Below, in pieces: positions 26,492 through 36,385 of a stretch of DNA of 64,000 nt. Source of the DNA: Carnobacterium iners (lineage in GTDB: Bacteria > Bacillota > Bacilli > Lactobacillales > Carnobacteriaceae); contig NZ_FXBJ01000002.1 in NCBI RefSeq assembly GCF_900177385.1, positions 872,001 through 936,000 on the forward strand, written 5' to 3'. The position numbers and the translations under genes were made by a program. Each line of letters begins with the position of its first letter. The stretch's first letter is position 1. The notes beneath the pieces are model-generated. The model saw only the letters and a program-made list of their open reading frames with translations. It made no database searches and was not told where the DNA came from.

Positions 26492-27748
26492 TTAATTTAT
26501 TTTTTCTACTATTATTTCTAGTACTCTGATATTTTTTATTTTAACTACTTTAAGTAACATATTTTTATAAATTACTTTATCGCCTTCTTTAGGAAAATGA
26601 CCTAAAATTTCTGAAACAAATCCACTGATTGTACTTGAAAAAAACTTTTCACTATTTTGAAGTTGGAATAAGGCAAAAACTTTTTCAAGGCTAGCCTCAC
26701 CACGGACTAAATATTTATCTTCGGAAATGAATGTAATTTCTTCTTCGATATAATCAGTTTCATCCCATATTTCTCCAACGAGTTCTTCTAAGGCATCTTC
26801 CATTGTCACAATCCCTATCGTTCCACCGTATTCATCAACAACCACAGCCATGTGCACTTTACTTTGTTGCATGATCTTCAGCAATCTAGATAATTTCATC
26901 ATAGCTGGAATATGAAGGACTTCTTTCATCATTTCAGTGAGTGATAAGGTTTCTTCGCCTTTTGCTTTTCTACGTATGTAGTAGTTAAAGTCTCTCTCAT
27001 GTAAAACACCCCGGACTTCATCAATGGAATCGTCATATAATAAAATACGTGAGTAGACATGTTCGTCAAATATTTTTTGTATTTCCTCATCGCTATCTTG
27101 TAAATCTGCTGCGACCACATCAACACGTGGTGTAAGAATAGTATCTACTTCTAAATCATGAAACTTGATAGCTGATCGAATCAACTGATGTTCATCAACT
27201 TCCAATGAGCCTCCGATTTCTGCTTCATCAATAATGGATAAGAGTTCCTCTTCACTGATGCTAGTTTCTTCAGAGCGTAGACGTTTAGCTAACGAATTGT
27301 TCCACTTTGCAAACATCCAATTAATAGGCATTAAAAATTTCATTAATATGCTTAAAAATGGTGTAGCAAACATGGCAACTTTTTCTGGTCGATCTTTTGC
27401 GATAGCTTTTGGAGTGATTTCACCAAAAATTAGTACAAGTATCGTCATGACGATTGTGGAAATCGTTACTCCGTATTGTGGAAAGTGCTTAATAAAAAGG
27501 ATGGTGGCTAAGGAAGAAGACGCAATATTAACAATATTATTCCCTACCAATATTGTAGAAAGAACATTATTGTAATCTTCTGCTAGTCTTAATGTCCATT
27601 CTGCACGTTTATCTCCTTTTTTTGCACTATTTCTCAAACGGATTTGATTAATAGATGTAAAAGCCGTTTCCGAGGAAGAAAAATACCCCGATAATAAAAT
27701 TAATCCTAATAAAATCACAATCGTCATTACATTACTATCACTGTCCAT
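26492..27748 (-). CDS. CNNM/CorC-type (hemolysin family) membrane protein
   Basis: A 418-residue protein. An N-terminal CNNM (DUF21) membrane domain (residues about 5-180; SGYFSSSETAFTSINQIRLR, VGNNIVNIASSSLATILF, FGEITPKAIAKDRPE) is followed by a CBS pair (about 200-335, ending MAVVVDEYGGTIGIVTMEDALEELVGEIWDETD) and a C-terminal CorC_HlyC domain (about 345-415). Family members act in magnesium or other divalent-metal efflux and homeostasis; the hemolysin name is historical. No metal riboswitch was recognised upstream. A G-rich ribosome site precedes the start. The gene looks intact. Confidence 0.92.
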   Translation of the reverse strand: MDSDSNVMTIVILLGLILLSGYFSSSETAFTSINQIRLRNSAKKGDKRAEWTLRLAEDYNNVLSTILVGNNIVNIASSSLATILFIKHFPQYGVTISTIVMTILVLIFGEITPKAIAKDRPEKVAMFATPFLSILMKFLMPINWMFAKWNNSLAKRLRSEETSISEEELLSIIDEAEIGGSLEVDEHQLIRSAIKFHDLEVDTILTPRVDVVAADLQDSDEEIQKIFDEHVYSRILLYDDSIDEVRGVLHERDFNYYIRRKAKGEETLSLTEMMKEVLHIPAMMKLSRLLKIMQQSKVHMAVVVDEYGGTIGIVTMEDALEELVGEIWDETDYIEEEITFISEDKYLVRGEASLEKVFALFQLQNSEKFFSSTISGFVSEILGHFPKEGDKVIYKNMLLKVVKIKNIRVLEIIVEKIN

Positions 27749-28335
27749 TAGACAGAATTCCCCCTTATGATAAACACATATTTATATAATTATACAACAA
27801 GCGAGGGGCAATAAGATAGGGATTAATGAGTATTTATAATTGGTTTATTTAAATACTCATGAAATTCGATTTAATGCAATAATAATTTGGACAAGCATAT
27901 CATTTTATGGGATAGACGGTTAGTGTTATGATTTAGGAAGATGGGATTAGGTAAGATAAGAAATGAGATGATTTTTAGTCGCAGTAAAAGTGACTATCTT
28001 TTTATTAATCAAAAATGACCGGATACTATACGACAGCATAGTGGTAATTCATAGACGTTTTACTGTGCCAGAAACAACTATCAATCCCATAGTTAGGTGG
28101 CGCGTCACGAGTAACGGCCTGTTACTTAATAAAGCGATTGAGTTAGGAGGAGAGAGAATAAATGACGAAATAAAAGTGACTAAATTAGTAGGGTAAATTG
28201 ATTTGAGTTTATCTGTCGCACACTATTTTGTAAGGGCTTTCTTTAACGCTTGATTTTTTATTAAACAGAAATGAGACAATTCATTTTATTGAACTGAAGA
28301 TAATCGGAAGCTAAAAATTTGAGGAGGTTTTTTGA
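27749..28335. other. Intergenic stretch with a possible cre site
   Basis: A 68-codon frame at 27990-28196 has no ribosome site and no recognised match. TGTAAGGGCTTTCT (28229-28242) resembles a CcpA cre site with one core mismatch and would lie in the promoter area of the aldehyde dehydrogenase. Nothing else is supported. Confidence 0.35.
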
Positions 28336-29766
28336 ATGGCATATAAAACAATTAATCCATATACAAATGAACTGGTAAAAGAATATCCAGGGGCAACAGG
28401 CCAACAGGTAGAGGATGCATTACAAAGAGGCCATGAGTTGTATCATACTTTTAAAACACAAGCGATTAAAGAACGAGCAAAGTTATTGCATCAAGTAGCT
28501 GCAAAAATACGTGAACGATCAGATGAATTAGCACGTACGTGTACAATTGATATGGGGAAATTACTAGCTGAAGCAAAAAGCGAGGTTGAGTTATGTGCAA
28601 TTATCGTCGACTATTTTGCAGATCATGCAGAAGAGATGCTCAAGCCGGAAGAAATTGAAACAATGGCAAACGGTAAGGCGCAAATTCATCATCAAGCTAC
28701 AGGCGTTATTATGATGGTTGAACCCTGGAACTTCCCTTACTATCAAATCATCCGGGTTTTCGCACCTAACTTTATGGTAGGCAATCCAATGATCTTAAAA
28801 CACGCATCGAATACACCCTCTTCTGCCCAATTAATGGCAGATGTCATAGAGGATGCAGGTGTCCCTAAAGGTTCTTTAACGAATTTATTCTTAAATTACG
28901 ATCAGGTATCAGAAATTATCGCTGATCCTAGAGTTCAAGGAGTGGCATTAACCGGTTCTGAGCGTGGTGGCGCATCAGTTGCGAAAATGGCAGGAGAGCA
29001 CTTAAAGAAAACGACACTAGAACTTGGTGGAATGGATCCGTTTATTGTTATGGAGGATGCAAATATGGACGAAGTTACAGAGATTGCTTGGCGTTCACGT
29101 CTTTATAATGCGGGGCAAGAATGTACTTCATCTAAACGCTTTATTGTGATGGAGAAAGTCTATGATGAGTTTGTAGAAAAGTTGAAGGATAATTTTAGTA
29201 AAGTAAAACCAGGTGATCCATTAGACTCTGAGACAACAATTGCTCCAATGAATAGTAAGAAAGCGAAAGAAGAATTGCAAAAACAAGTCGATGATGCAAT
29301 TAGCGCAGGTGCTAAAGTTGTGTATGGAAATAAACCAATCAATTTACCAGGACAGTTCTTTATGCCGACTATTTTAACGGATATAGACCGAGATAACCCA
29401 GCTCATACAGCCGAAATGTTCGGGCCAGTTGCAGTTGTCTACAAAGTATCAACAGAAGAAGAAGCCATTGATTTAGCGAATGATTCATCTTATGGTTTAG
29501 GTGGGATAGTATTTGCTGGTGATGGCGACCACGGTACAGAAATTGCTGCTAAAATAGAAACAGGAATGGTCTTTGTTAATAATTTCCGTTATTCTTTACC
29601 TGAATTGCCATTTGGTGGCGTTAAACGCTCAGGTTATGGTAGAGAGATGAGTCATATCGGACTAATGGCTTTTGTTAATGACAAATTGATTCTCAAAGCA
29701 GATAAACCAGATATGGATAATCTTGCAAGTGGATTAGTTGCATCAACAACTCTTGCTAAAAAATAA
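28336..29766 (+). CDS. NAD(P)-dependent aldehyde dehydrogenase, succinate-semialdehyde type
   Basis: A 476-residue aldehyde dehydrogenase. Seen: coenzyme-binding VEPWNFPYYQIIRVFAPN and LTGSERGGASVAKMAGE, catalytic Glu in LELGGMDPFIV, catalytic Cys in NAGQECTSSKRFIV, and the C-terminal PELPFGGVKRSGYGREM. The short N-terminus (MAYKTINPYTNELVKEYP) is characteristic of the small GabD2/YneI-like group that oxidises succinate semialdehyde and related aldehydes. Substrate is inferred from family resemblance only. GGAGG lies 7 bases before ATG. It is monocistronic, with a terminator after it and a possible cre site before it, suggesting carbon control. Confidence 0.88.
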   Translation: MAYKTINPYTNELVKEYPGATGQQVEDALQRGHELYHTFKTQAIKERAKLLHQVAAKIRERSDELARTCTIDMGKLLAEAKSEVELCAIIVDYFADHAEEMLKPEEIETMANGKAQIHHQATGVIMMVEPWNFPYYQIIRVFAPNFMVGNPMILKHASNTPSSAQLMADVIEDAGVPKGSLTNLFLNYDQVSEIIADPRVQGVALTGSERGGASVAKMAGEHLKKTTLELGGMDPFIVMEDANMDEVTEIAWRSRLYNAGQECTSSKRFIVMEKVYDEFVEKLKDNFSKVKPGDPLDSETTIAPMNSKKAKEELQKQVDDAISAGAKVVYGNKPINLPGQFFMPTILTDIDRDNPAHTAEMFGPVAVVYKVSTEEEAIDLANDSSYGLGGIVFAGDGDHGTEIAAKIETGMVFVNNFRYSLPELPFGGVKRSGYGREMSHIGLMAFVNDKLILKADKPDMDNLASGLVASTTLAKK

Positions 29767-29829
29767 AAATTAATTAAAGAAGCAGTAAGTGTTAAAAATT
29801 CTTAATTTAGATCTTATAGAGCGAACTCT

Positions 29830-29858
29830 AAAAAGAGACTTCTCTATGAGGTCTTTTT
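29830..29858 (+). terminator. Terminator after the aldehyde dehydrogenase
   Basis: AAAAAGAGACTTC pairs with GAGGTCTTTTT around TCTAT (one G-U pair and a small bulge), ending in a T run. Confidence 0.65.
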
Positions 29859-29944
29859 ATTTTATTCAAAAATAGATATGGTTTATTAGTAAGCTAAATG
29901 AAAGTTCCTTCAATTACTTAGCCTTAGCTTATCATTTAGTTATT

Positions 29945-31020
29945 AAGTCACTTTTTTTATATCCAATCAATTTCTTTTTGTCCACCATAGATATTCTGGT
30001 TGCCATTAAAAACATGGGCTATAATAACGACTATAAAGAAAAACGCCAGGTATTAGCAACCAAAAACTTCTGCTCCGATAAATAATGGTCTCATAAAGGT
30101 ATATGTAGCAACATTTTAATACCCAGTCATAATTGTAAATCGTTCCTGTTTCAAAGCTTTTACCAATTAAACTCGTTCCTAAACCTGAGTAACGCCCAGT
30201 ATGTAAAAGCAATGATAAAAGACTAGTAGCAGTTCTAATAAAAAAGATACGTTTATAAGGATCTGGAAAACGAAAAGCAGCTAATTGTTTTGCCTTTTTA
30301 AGACCAAAAGCAAAAATACCATCAACAATTCCAAAAGCTAAGCCAAGTGGAATGATTTTCCGTGCAGAAGAGAAAACAAAGGCTCCTGGACTATCAATTT
30401 TAGCAGTGAATTTTTCTAACCCCAATAAATGAGAAGTTGTACTAGCACTAAAAGCAGCAATAGCAGTAGGAATAACTGCACGGCTTTTAATTTCCCTAAT
30501 CATTAATACTTCCATGGCAAAAAAGATACCAGCTATTGGAGTTTGAAATAATCCACCGAATCCAGCAGCCATACTAGCAACTAAAAGGATTTTACCGGCT
30601 TCTTTATAAGGTAACTTTCGGCTGACAGAATGCCCAACTACAGCTCCTATTTGAACGGCAACATCTTCACGACTAGCGCTTCCACCAAATAAATGGGTCA
30701 GCCAAGTACCGAAGATAACTAAAGGAATCATGCGTTTAGACATACCTTTTTCTTCGTTATTTCCAACTGAAAAGACCAGCCCTGTGACTTTAGCTGTATT
30801 TTTTCCATGTTTTTAATAGCTATAAACAATGATTAACCCAATAAAAGCTAAAAAGGGTAGTAGGTAAAAAGTATGCATTTTCTCTATAATTAGTAATAGC
30901 ATTTAAAACATGTCCAAATAGCGCTGTACTAGCACCAACAACTAATCCAATCACAACAGCTGAGGCTGAAAAGACTAATAATTTTGTATAGTAATCTTTT
31001 CCTTTAAAATATTATTTGTA
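29945..31020 (-). pseudogene. ClC-family chloride channel/transporter, broken
   Basis: Reading leftward from about 31005: KLLVFSASAVVIGLVVGASTALFGHVLN, then a stop in IIVYSY*KHGKN, KVTGLVFSVGN, and a clean frame from 30743 with IFGTWLTHLFGGSASREDVAVQIGAVVGHSV, ASMAAGFGGLFQTPIAGIFFAMEV and RAVIPTAIAA. These are ClC helices; the anion-binding GREGP motif has become SREDV. Towards the 3' end (before 30130) the frame decays (GLGTSLIGKSFETG then frameshifts). No start codon remains before the first helix, and IS1380 copy A sits there. Family role: chloride (or fluoride) transport. Confidence 0.8.
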
Positions 31021-31115
31021 CCTGAATAATTCATAGCTTTTCTAAAAATACTAATCGATGTTGATTTTACAGCGTTTAAACTAATTTGCTTTATCACCCA
31101 TTAGGTGATGAAAAA

Positions 31116-31171
31116 AGAACCCCTTTCTGCTATGGTTATATCATCACAACCAACCAATAGAAAGGGGTTCT
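31116..31171 (+). promoter_or_regulatory. Hairpin covering the transposase ribosome site (copy A)
   Basis: AGAACCCCTTTCT (31116-31128) and AGAAAGGGGTTCT (31159-31171) form a perfect 13-bp stem ending 4 bases before the transposase ATG; AAGGGG is the ribosome site. Transcripts entering from outside the element would hide the site and limit transposase synthesis. The same structure is at 56259-56314 in copy B. Confidence 0.7.
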
Positions 31172-31175
31172 CTCA

Positions 31176-32495
31176 ATGATTACTTTACAAGAAAAAGCAA
31201 TGAAATTCAATAACCATTTATATGTCTCTCATACAGGTGGTCGTTTATCGAGTGATTCAGGATTAATTTTAGTTGATGAATTAATGGATACTTTTCATTT
31301 TGAAGAATTGTCAAAAAAACTCACTTCATATAATGAAAATCGTCGTTATTGGAAACACACTAACCATAAAATTTTAAAACAACTAATTCTTCAACTAATT
31401 GCTGGCTATAAAGCTGATTCGTCTGCGACTATCTTACAGTATGATCCAGTATTACAAACTCTGTCACAAGAAGAGTGTTTGGCTTCTCAACCGACTATCT
31501 CTCGGTTTCTTGATCGCATTACAGACCAAACGATTAATGATTTACAAACCTTTAATCAAACATTAATTGACCAAGCGAGATTTGTTCGCAATGATATGAA
31601 TATGATTATTGATTTGGATTCTACACACTCTGATACCTTCGGTATTCAGGAACAAACAGATTATAATGCCCACTATCGAACAAACGGTTATCATCCATTA
31701 GTCGCATTCGATGGATTAACGGGCGATTTTTTAAAAGCTAAACTTCGTTCAGGAAATCAATACACGTCTAAAGGAGTTAAAGAGTTTCTTGAACCGTTAT
31801 TAGATCATTATAATCAAGCAGTCCCTACGACAGATATTTTAGTGCGTGGAGATAGTGGATTTGCAACACCTGATATTTATGAGTTATGCGAAGAATATGG
31901 GTCAAACTTTGTCATTCGCCTAAAACATAATAATAATTTATACCGATTAGCAGAAGAGTTTGTGTATTACGACGATAATTATCCTTGGAATGAAAAAGAA
32001 GAATACTATTATTCCGTTTCCTATCAAGCAGCGTCTTGGTCTAAACCGCGTAGAGTATGCATTCAATCCATTCGAGAAATGGGTGAATTACTTTTCAAGC
32101 ATACGTTTATTGTCACAAATTTTTCAGAAAATATTTCATCAAAACAAGTTTTTAAGACGTATAAAAAGCGTGGTGCTATGGAAAACTACATTAAAGAAGC
32201 AAAAAATGGTTTCTATTTTGATAAGACAGATAGCCCTAAATTTATTGAAAATCATGCACGTATGATGATAAGTGTCCTTGCATACAACCTAATCAATTTT
32301 TTGCGTACAACTTGTTTTGATAAAAATTATAAAGGACTTCAAATTAATACGATTCGTCTTCGCTTATTCAAAGTAGCTGGCAAACTAGTGAGTACTGCGA
32401 GAGAAATGTATCTAAAAATTTCTAGTTCGCATGTTTATCAAGCGGAGTTTTATGCCGTCTTTAATCGAATCCAAAGGATTCGGCATTACATTTAA
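31176..32495 (+). CDS. IS1380-family transposase (copy A)
   Basis: A 439-residue DDE transposase that moves its own element. Catalytic-region motifs: MIIDLDSTHSDTFG (first Asp), ILVRGDSGFATPDIYELCEE (second Asp), and YKKRGAMENYIKEAKNGFYFD (Glu). The frame is uninterrupted, so the element may still be active. It differs from copy B at residue 49 (Thr here, Ile in B). Expression is probably held down by the hairpin over its ribosome site. Confidence 0.95.
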   Translation: MITLQEKAMKFNNHLYVSHTGGRLSSDSGLILVDELMDTFHFEELSKKLTSYNENRRYWKHTNHKILKQLILQLIAGYKADSSATILQYDPVLQTLSQEECLASQPTISRFLDRITDQTINDLQTFNQTLIDQARFVRNDMNMIIDLDSTHSDTFGIQEQTDYNAHYRTNGYHPLVAFDGLTGDFLKAKLRSGNQYTSKGVKEFLEPLLDHYNQAVPTTDILVRGDSGFATPDIYELCEEYGSNFVIRLKHNNNLYRLAEEFVYYDDNYPWNEKEEYYYSVSYQAASWSKPRRVCIQSIREMGELLFKHTFIVTNFSENISSKQVFKTYKKRGAMENYIKEAKNGFYFDKTDSPKFIENHARMMISVLAYNLINFLRTTCFDKNYKGLQINTIRLRLFKVAGKLVSTAREMYLKISSSHVYQAEFYAVFNRIQRIRHYI

Positions 32496-32855
32496 AAACT
32501 CCTTAATTTTTTTAAAAAAAACCAATCAAAACCAAGGACCAACTATGCCCAAAATTCGTACTTTCTTAATGAGAAACCAATAAATAAATGAATTAAGTAC
32601 CAAAAAGTAAAACTATTAAACGTTAATTTGAAAAAAATTTAAAAAAAGTGTGTTAATTGATTAAAAACAACAAAAAATTAAAGGTATGAATTATTCAGGT
32701 TGTATTTAGTTTAAACTGTCGAAAGATAGATTATAACATTTTGAGCTAGTATGAATAGATAATTAGATTTAAAGCTATACGAATTCTTACTTAATTTAAA
32801 ACATAAATTTAAAATGGCTTTACTAGCACATAAAGTAAAATTATTTCTAAAAAAA

Positions 32856-32881
32856 TGGTACCCTCCATAAGTAGGGTACCA
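32856..32881. terminator. Terminator of the arcT-arcD transcript
   Basis: TGGTACCCT pairs with AGGGTACCA around CCATAAGT, with an A-tract on its left, so T-tract for minus-strand transcripts, 53 bases past the arcT stop. The rest of 32700-32930 shows no gene. Confidence 0.75.
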
Positions 32882-32933
32882 AAGAATATTTTTACTAATT
32901 ATCATCATAATTGATAGAGTTTAGCCTATCGAT

Positions 32934-34055
32934 TTACTTATCAAATTTTCTTAAAAAACCCGAAAGCAATTCCAGTGCTTTTGTTAAGGTTTCTTGCTTG
33001 CAACAATAGCCTAAACGAGCATATCTTGGAAAATCAAAAGCTGTTCCGGGAACAAGTAGTACGCCAGTTTCTTCTAATAAATCAATACAGAATGCCTCAT
33101 CTTCTTGAGAAATATCTAATTTAATAAAGGCTGTCGATACGTAGTTAGGAGGAACTAAACTTACGAGTGGTTCTTTTTCAACCCATTGATTTAAAATGAA
33201 TAGGTTTTCTTTAATGATTTTACGATTTCGCTCTATAATTTTATCTTTACTTTTTAAAGCATGAACAGCTAATTCATCTGAAAGGACGCCGCCACAAATC
33301 ATGGTATAGTCACGGTATTTTCTGAAAATATCTGCTATTTCTTTACTGGATGCTGTCCATCCGATTCTCACACCGGGAAGAGAATAAGTTTTTGATAATG
33401 AGTTAGTCGCAATGTCTTTTTCGTATAAATCGACAATGGACATAAATTCCCCTTTTCCTGTTAAAGGAGCGTAGACCTCATCTATAAGAATATAAGCGTC
33501 TACTTTTCTTGCCATTTCTACAATGGCTTTTAAAGTAGGTATGTCAAGAAGAGTTCCAGTAGGATTGTTGGCACTATTAAGGCAAATCATTTTTGTTTTA
33601 GCCGTTAATTTCGACTGTAAGGCATCTAAATCTAATTGCCAATGGTCTTTTTCTTTTAACTCAACAAAGTCTACTGCCGCTCCCAAAGATAAAGGGATAT
33701 CATAAAGTGGCTGGTAGGTAGGGAGCATTGAAACAACATGATCTCCTGGTTCAATCAATGCATATAGAACTAAAAAGTTTGCTCCTGTTGCATCGTTTGT
33801 TTGTAAAATAGTATTGGGTTCGACATGTTTGTAAAGTGAAGCGACTAATGATTTGAACTCATCCGAACCTTCAATCCAGCCATAATCTAACGATTCTTTG
33901 CTTAGGTTTTCGAAAAAGTCTGCAACAGTTGTTCCGTCTAATCCAATTAATTCTTCTAGTGTTAATGCTTCAATTGAGCTTTGTGAGATATCGTAAGTTG
34001 CTTTCTTTTCCCATTTATTCAACCATTCTTCGACACCAAAATGTGCAATATCCAT
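32934..34055 (-). CDS. arcT: Pyridoxal-phosphate aminotransferase, ArcT-like
   Basis: A 373-residue class I/II aminotransferase: DATGANFLVLYALIEPGDHVVSMLPTYQP, NSANNPTGTLLD, ILIDEVYAPL, and the PLP lysine in TNSLSKTYSLPGVRIGW. The N-terminal MDIAHFGVEEWLNKWE and YGWIEGSDEFK are typical of ArcT proteins that accompany arginine deiminase genes in lactic acid bacteria; the ArcT reaction is not firmly known. I use ATG 34055, 6 bases after AAGGAGAGG; the frame opens at 34094, but that would overlap the upstream permease. It is cotranscribed with arcD and followed by a terminator. arcA, arcB and arcC are not in the window. Confidence 0.88.
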   Translation of the reverse strand: MDIAHFGVEEWLNKWEKKATYDISQSSIEALTLEELIGLDGTTVADFFENLSKESLDYGWIEGSDEFKSLVASLYKHVEPNTILQTNDATGANFLVLYALIEPGDHVVSMLPTYQPLYDIPLSLGAAVDFVELKEKDHWQLDLDALQSKLTAKTKMICLNSANNPTGTLLDIPTLKAIVEMARKVDAYILIDEVYAPLTGKGEFMSIVDLYEKDIATNSLSKTYSLPGVRIGWTASSKEIADIFRKYRDYTMICGGVLSDELAVHALKSKDKIIERNRKIIKENLFILNQWVEKEPLVSLVPPNYVSTAFIKLDISQEDEAFCIDLLEETGVLLVPGTAFDFPRYARLGYCCKQETLTKALELLSGFLRKFDK

Positions 34056-34068
34056 TTGATCCTCTCCT

Positions 34069-35490
34069 TTATACTTGAATCGAACCTGTTGCAATCAATC
34101 CAATGGCTAAAACAGCTACTGAACTGATAATGCTCATTGTTATTTTTTCTTTTATACTGATAGTATGTCCATTTTCTTTGCGCGCCTTCATGTAAAAATA
34201 AAAACCAGGTATATAGGCAATACTACACATTAAAACATAAGAAAAACCGGCTAAGATAATAGCGGCTAATTGGAAAATAGTCGCAATAGACCCAATAATG
34301 AATTGCTTCGTATCTTTTTGTTCATACGAATATTTCATTTGATAAATCCCAACAAGCAAATAGCAGATCAAAATAGCTGCAGTAGCAAGAGAATAAGCAA
34401 GTTGATAGGCATAATCTGTCACTAAAAGAGTTAACAAGAAAATATTTGCTAGGGCAGCTGTAAGGACTAAGGAATAAATGGGCGCTTTTTTAGCATTCAA
34501 GTTTCCCCAGTGTTTTGGCAATAATCCGTCACGGGCCATTAAAAGAACCGTTTCTGCGGGTAACATCGTCCAAGAAAGCCAACTACCGAGAATAGAAATA
34601 ATTAGTCCGATATTAATAAATGCGGCTCCCCAATTGCCTACAATAGACTTTAAGACATTTGCCATAGCTGGTTGAGAGAGATTAGCTAGTTCACTTTGAG
34701 AAAGAACGCCATATGGCAGTAATGAAGCGAAGATATAGATAAATAATAATCCAACTAATCCTATAATAGTTGCTTGTTGAGCATCTGAACGCTTTTCAGC
34801 ACGGTTAGCTAGAACACTAGCACCTTCTATGCCTACGAATACCCACATCATAACAATTAGACACCCTTTTATTTGTTCCATAATATTGGCGGTGTTAGAA
34901 GTGTTCTGTAAAAGATTAGTAGAGATATTGCCCCAAAAGTTTGCTGTAAATATTCCAGCTTTAAATGAAACGCCGGTAATAATCAAGAATAAAAACAGAG
35001 GAACAAGTTTACAAATAGTAACAACAATATTGATGAAACTGGCACTTTCCATCCCGTTACTTACTAAGAGCGTTAATGTCCAGATAACGATACTCCCCAT
35101 AATAATAGAAGGGATATTTTGTCCTCCTTCAAAAATTGGGAAAAAGCTTCCAAGTGCAATCATTAAGATTGTAGCAAAAGCGACATTTCCTAACCAAGCA
35201 CCTAACCAGTATCCCCAGCCACTAATAAATCCTCCTAACTTCCCAAATGTAGCTTCTGCATAACCAAATATTCCACTATCTAGATCAGCACGCTTAGCTC
35301 CAAGATTATTCAATGATAAAACGAGTGTTAGTATTCCAATACCGACGATAATCCAGGCTAGTATTGCTGGCCCAGGAGCTGAGGCACGAGATAAATCACT
35401 TGTAATACCAAATATGCCACCACCAATAGACGAACTGATAACTAAAGCAATTAAACCGATTTTACTAATTCCTTTTTGCTGTTTTTCCAT
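34069..35490 (-). CDS. arcD: Arginine/ornithine antiporter (APC family), ArcD-like
   Basis: A 473-residue membrane protein with about 12-13 helices. The N-terminal GLIALVISSSIGGGIFGITSDLS is the substrate-binding signature of APC basic amino acid/polyamine antiporters; GIEGASVLANRAEKRSDA in the middle and the WTMLPAETVLLMARDGLLP segment fit the ArcD group. Family function: exchange of external arginine for internal ornithine, feeding the deiminase pathway. GAGGAAAAG precedes the start. It ends 14 bases before arcT. Substrate is inferred from family and the arcT neighbour. Confidence 0.88.
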   Translation of the reverse strand: MEKQQKGISKIGLIALVISSSIGGGIFGITSDLSRASAPGPAILAWIIVGIGILTLVLSLNNLGAKRADLDSGIFGYAEATFGKLGGFISGWGYWLGAWLGNVAFATILMIALGSFFPIFEGGQNIPSIIMGSIVIWTLTLLVSNGMESASFINIVVTICKLVPLFLFLIITGVSFKAGIFTANFWGNISTNLLQNTSNTANIMEQIKGCLIVMMWVFVGIEGASVLANRAEKRSDAQQATIIGLVGLLFIYIFASLLPYGVLSQSELANLSQPAMANVLKSIVGNWGAAFINIGLIISILGSWLSWTMLPAETVLLMARDGLLPKHWGNLNAKKAPIYSLVLTAALANIFLLTLLVTDYAYQLAYSLATAAILICYLLVGIYQMKYSYEQKDTKQFIIGSIATIFQLAAIILAGFSYVLMCSIAYIPGFYFYMKARKENGHTISIKEKITMSIISSVAVLAIGLIATGSIQV

Positions 35491-35828
35491 GTTCTTTTCC
35501 TCAATTCTAGGTGTGTGAAAGTCAGATATTTTTATTTCAATGACACCTTTTTCAGATTTGTACTAATACTAATCAAATAGTTATTTCCTAGTATAAAATT
35601 GGTCTAACTTGATACTTTGAATTCAAAAGTTCGATATTTATTTTAAATGTAAATAATAATATTGTATAACGTAAACATAGATATGTAAACGTTCTATTTA
35701 ATGTTTATTGTGACTGTTTAAAACTATTTTTGTACATAAGCGCTTTAGCCAATGGTTAATCCAGGATAAGTTAGAAAATTTTTATCAACAGTTAAAATTA
35801 AAGAATATCAATAGTTGAAATTGAAAGA
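35491..35828. other. Gene-free stretch upstream of arcD
   Basis: AT-rich DNA that must contain the arcD promoter, but no clear ArgR or CRP/FNR box was found. No genes seen. Confidence 0.35.
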
Positions 35829-36035
35829 TTAGAATTGAAAAGCAAGTAATTTCCGTGTAATGTAGTTAATGTAGTTATTGAGATAACTCTTTCCATGGTT
35901 TAGTTTCGTCACTTCAACCGTAATAGGATTGGGGTCTTTTTTTATGCCAAAAGGGTACAGGGAAACAAAATGAAAAGTAGTGCTATAATACAGGTAGAGT
36001 AGTTTTTGAAAAATCGATAAATGATTCAGACTAGA
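35829..36035 (-). mobile_element. IS1380-type element end, solo remnant
   Basis: TTAGAATTGAAAAGCAAG through the CCATGGTTTAGTTTCGTC region to about 36035 matches the outer end of the degraded IS1380 element at 23486-23700, with small insertions. No transposase body is attached. Confidence 0.65.
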
Positions 36036-36071
36036 AGTTAAAAAATGATTTTTGAAAAAAGGAGTGTTAAA

Positions 36072-36299
36072 ATGATAAAAATATTTGGGAAAAAATACAC
36101 ATTAAATAATTTACTTTATTTTTATATTTTTCTATGTAGTATAGTCATTATTTTTTTGAATGGCCTGTATTTCATTTTATTTAAGGAAAGTCTTATAAAT
36201 TGGAATATGGTATGGGTATTATCTTATTTATTTCTTCGGCAACGCGTTTATTCTTTAAAAAAGGCTAGAATAAAAATCAATAAAGTGACTTTCTATTAA
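36072..36299 (+). CDS. Small membrane protein, unrecognised
   Basis: A 75-residue protein from ATG 36072 (GGAGTG site 6 bases before); the frame opens at 36045. A Lys-rich N-terminus, two hydrophobic helices (about residues 13-35 and 41-55) and a basic tail RQRVYSLKKARIKINK. It is not recognised. First of three small membrane genes on this strand, 86 bases before the next. Confidence 0.5.
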   Translation: MIKIFGKKYTLNNLLYFYIFLCSIVIIFLNGLYFILFKESLINWNMVWVLSYLFLRQRVYSLKKARIKINKVTFY

Positions 36300-36385
36300 G
36301 TAGAAAAGTTTTTTAGTATAGGCTAATCTTGAAATAAGGTTTAATTTAGTAGCTATTTTATTGCATATTTGAAAGGAGATTTTTT

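Larger units (their letters stand above)
31021..32699 (+). mobile_element. IS1380-family insertion sequence, copy A
   Basis: Complete 1679-base element. Perfect 15-base terminal inverted repeats CCTGAATAATTCATA / TATGAATTATTCAGG and a 5-base target duplication TTGTA on each side (31016-31020 and 32700-32704). It encodes one transposase and is almost identical to copy B at 56164-57842, in the same orientation. It sits at the 5' end of the ClC pseudogene. Confidence 0.97.

Noticed and set aside
27990-28196. A 68-codon frame before the aldehyde dehydrogenase
   Set aside because: No start signal or known match; probably chance.
32711-32908. Minus-strand 65-codon frame between IS1380 copy A and arcT
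   Set aside because: Overlaps a terminator hairpin and has no ribosome site.
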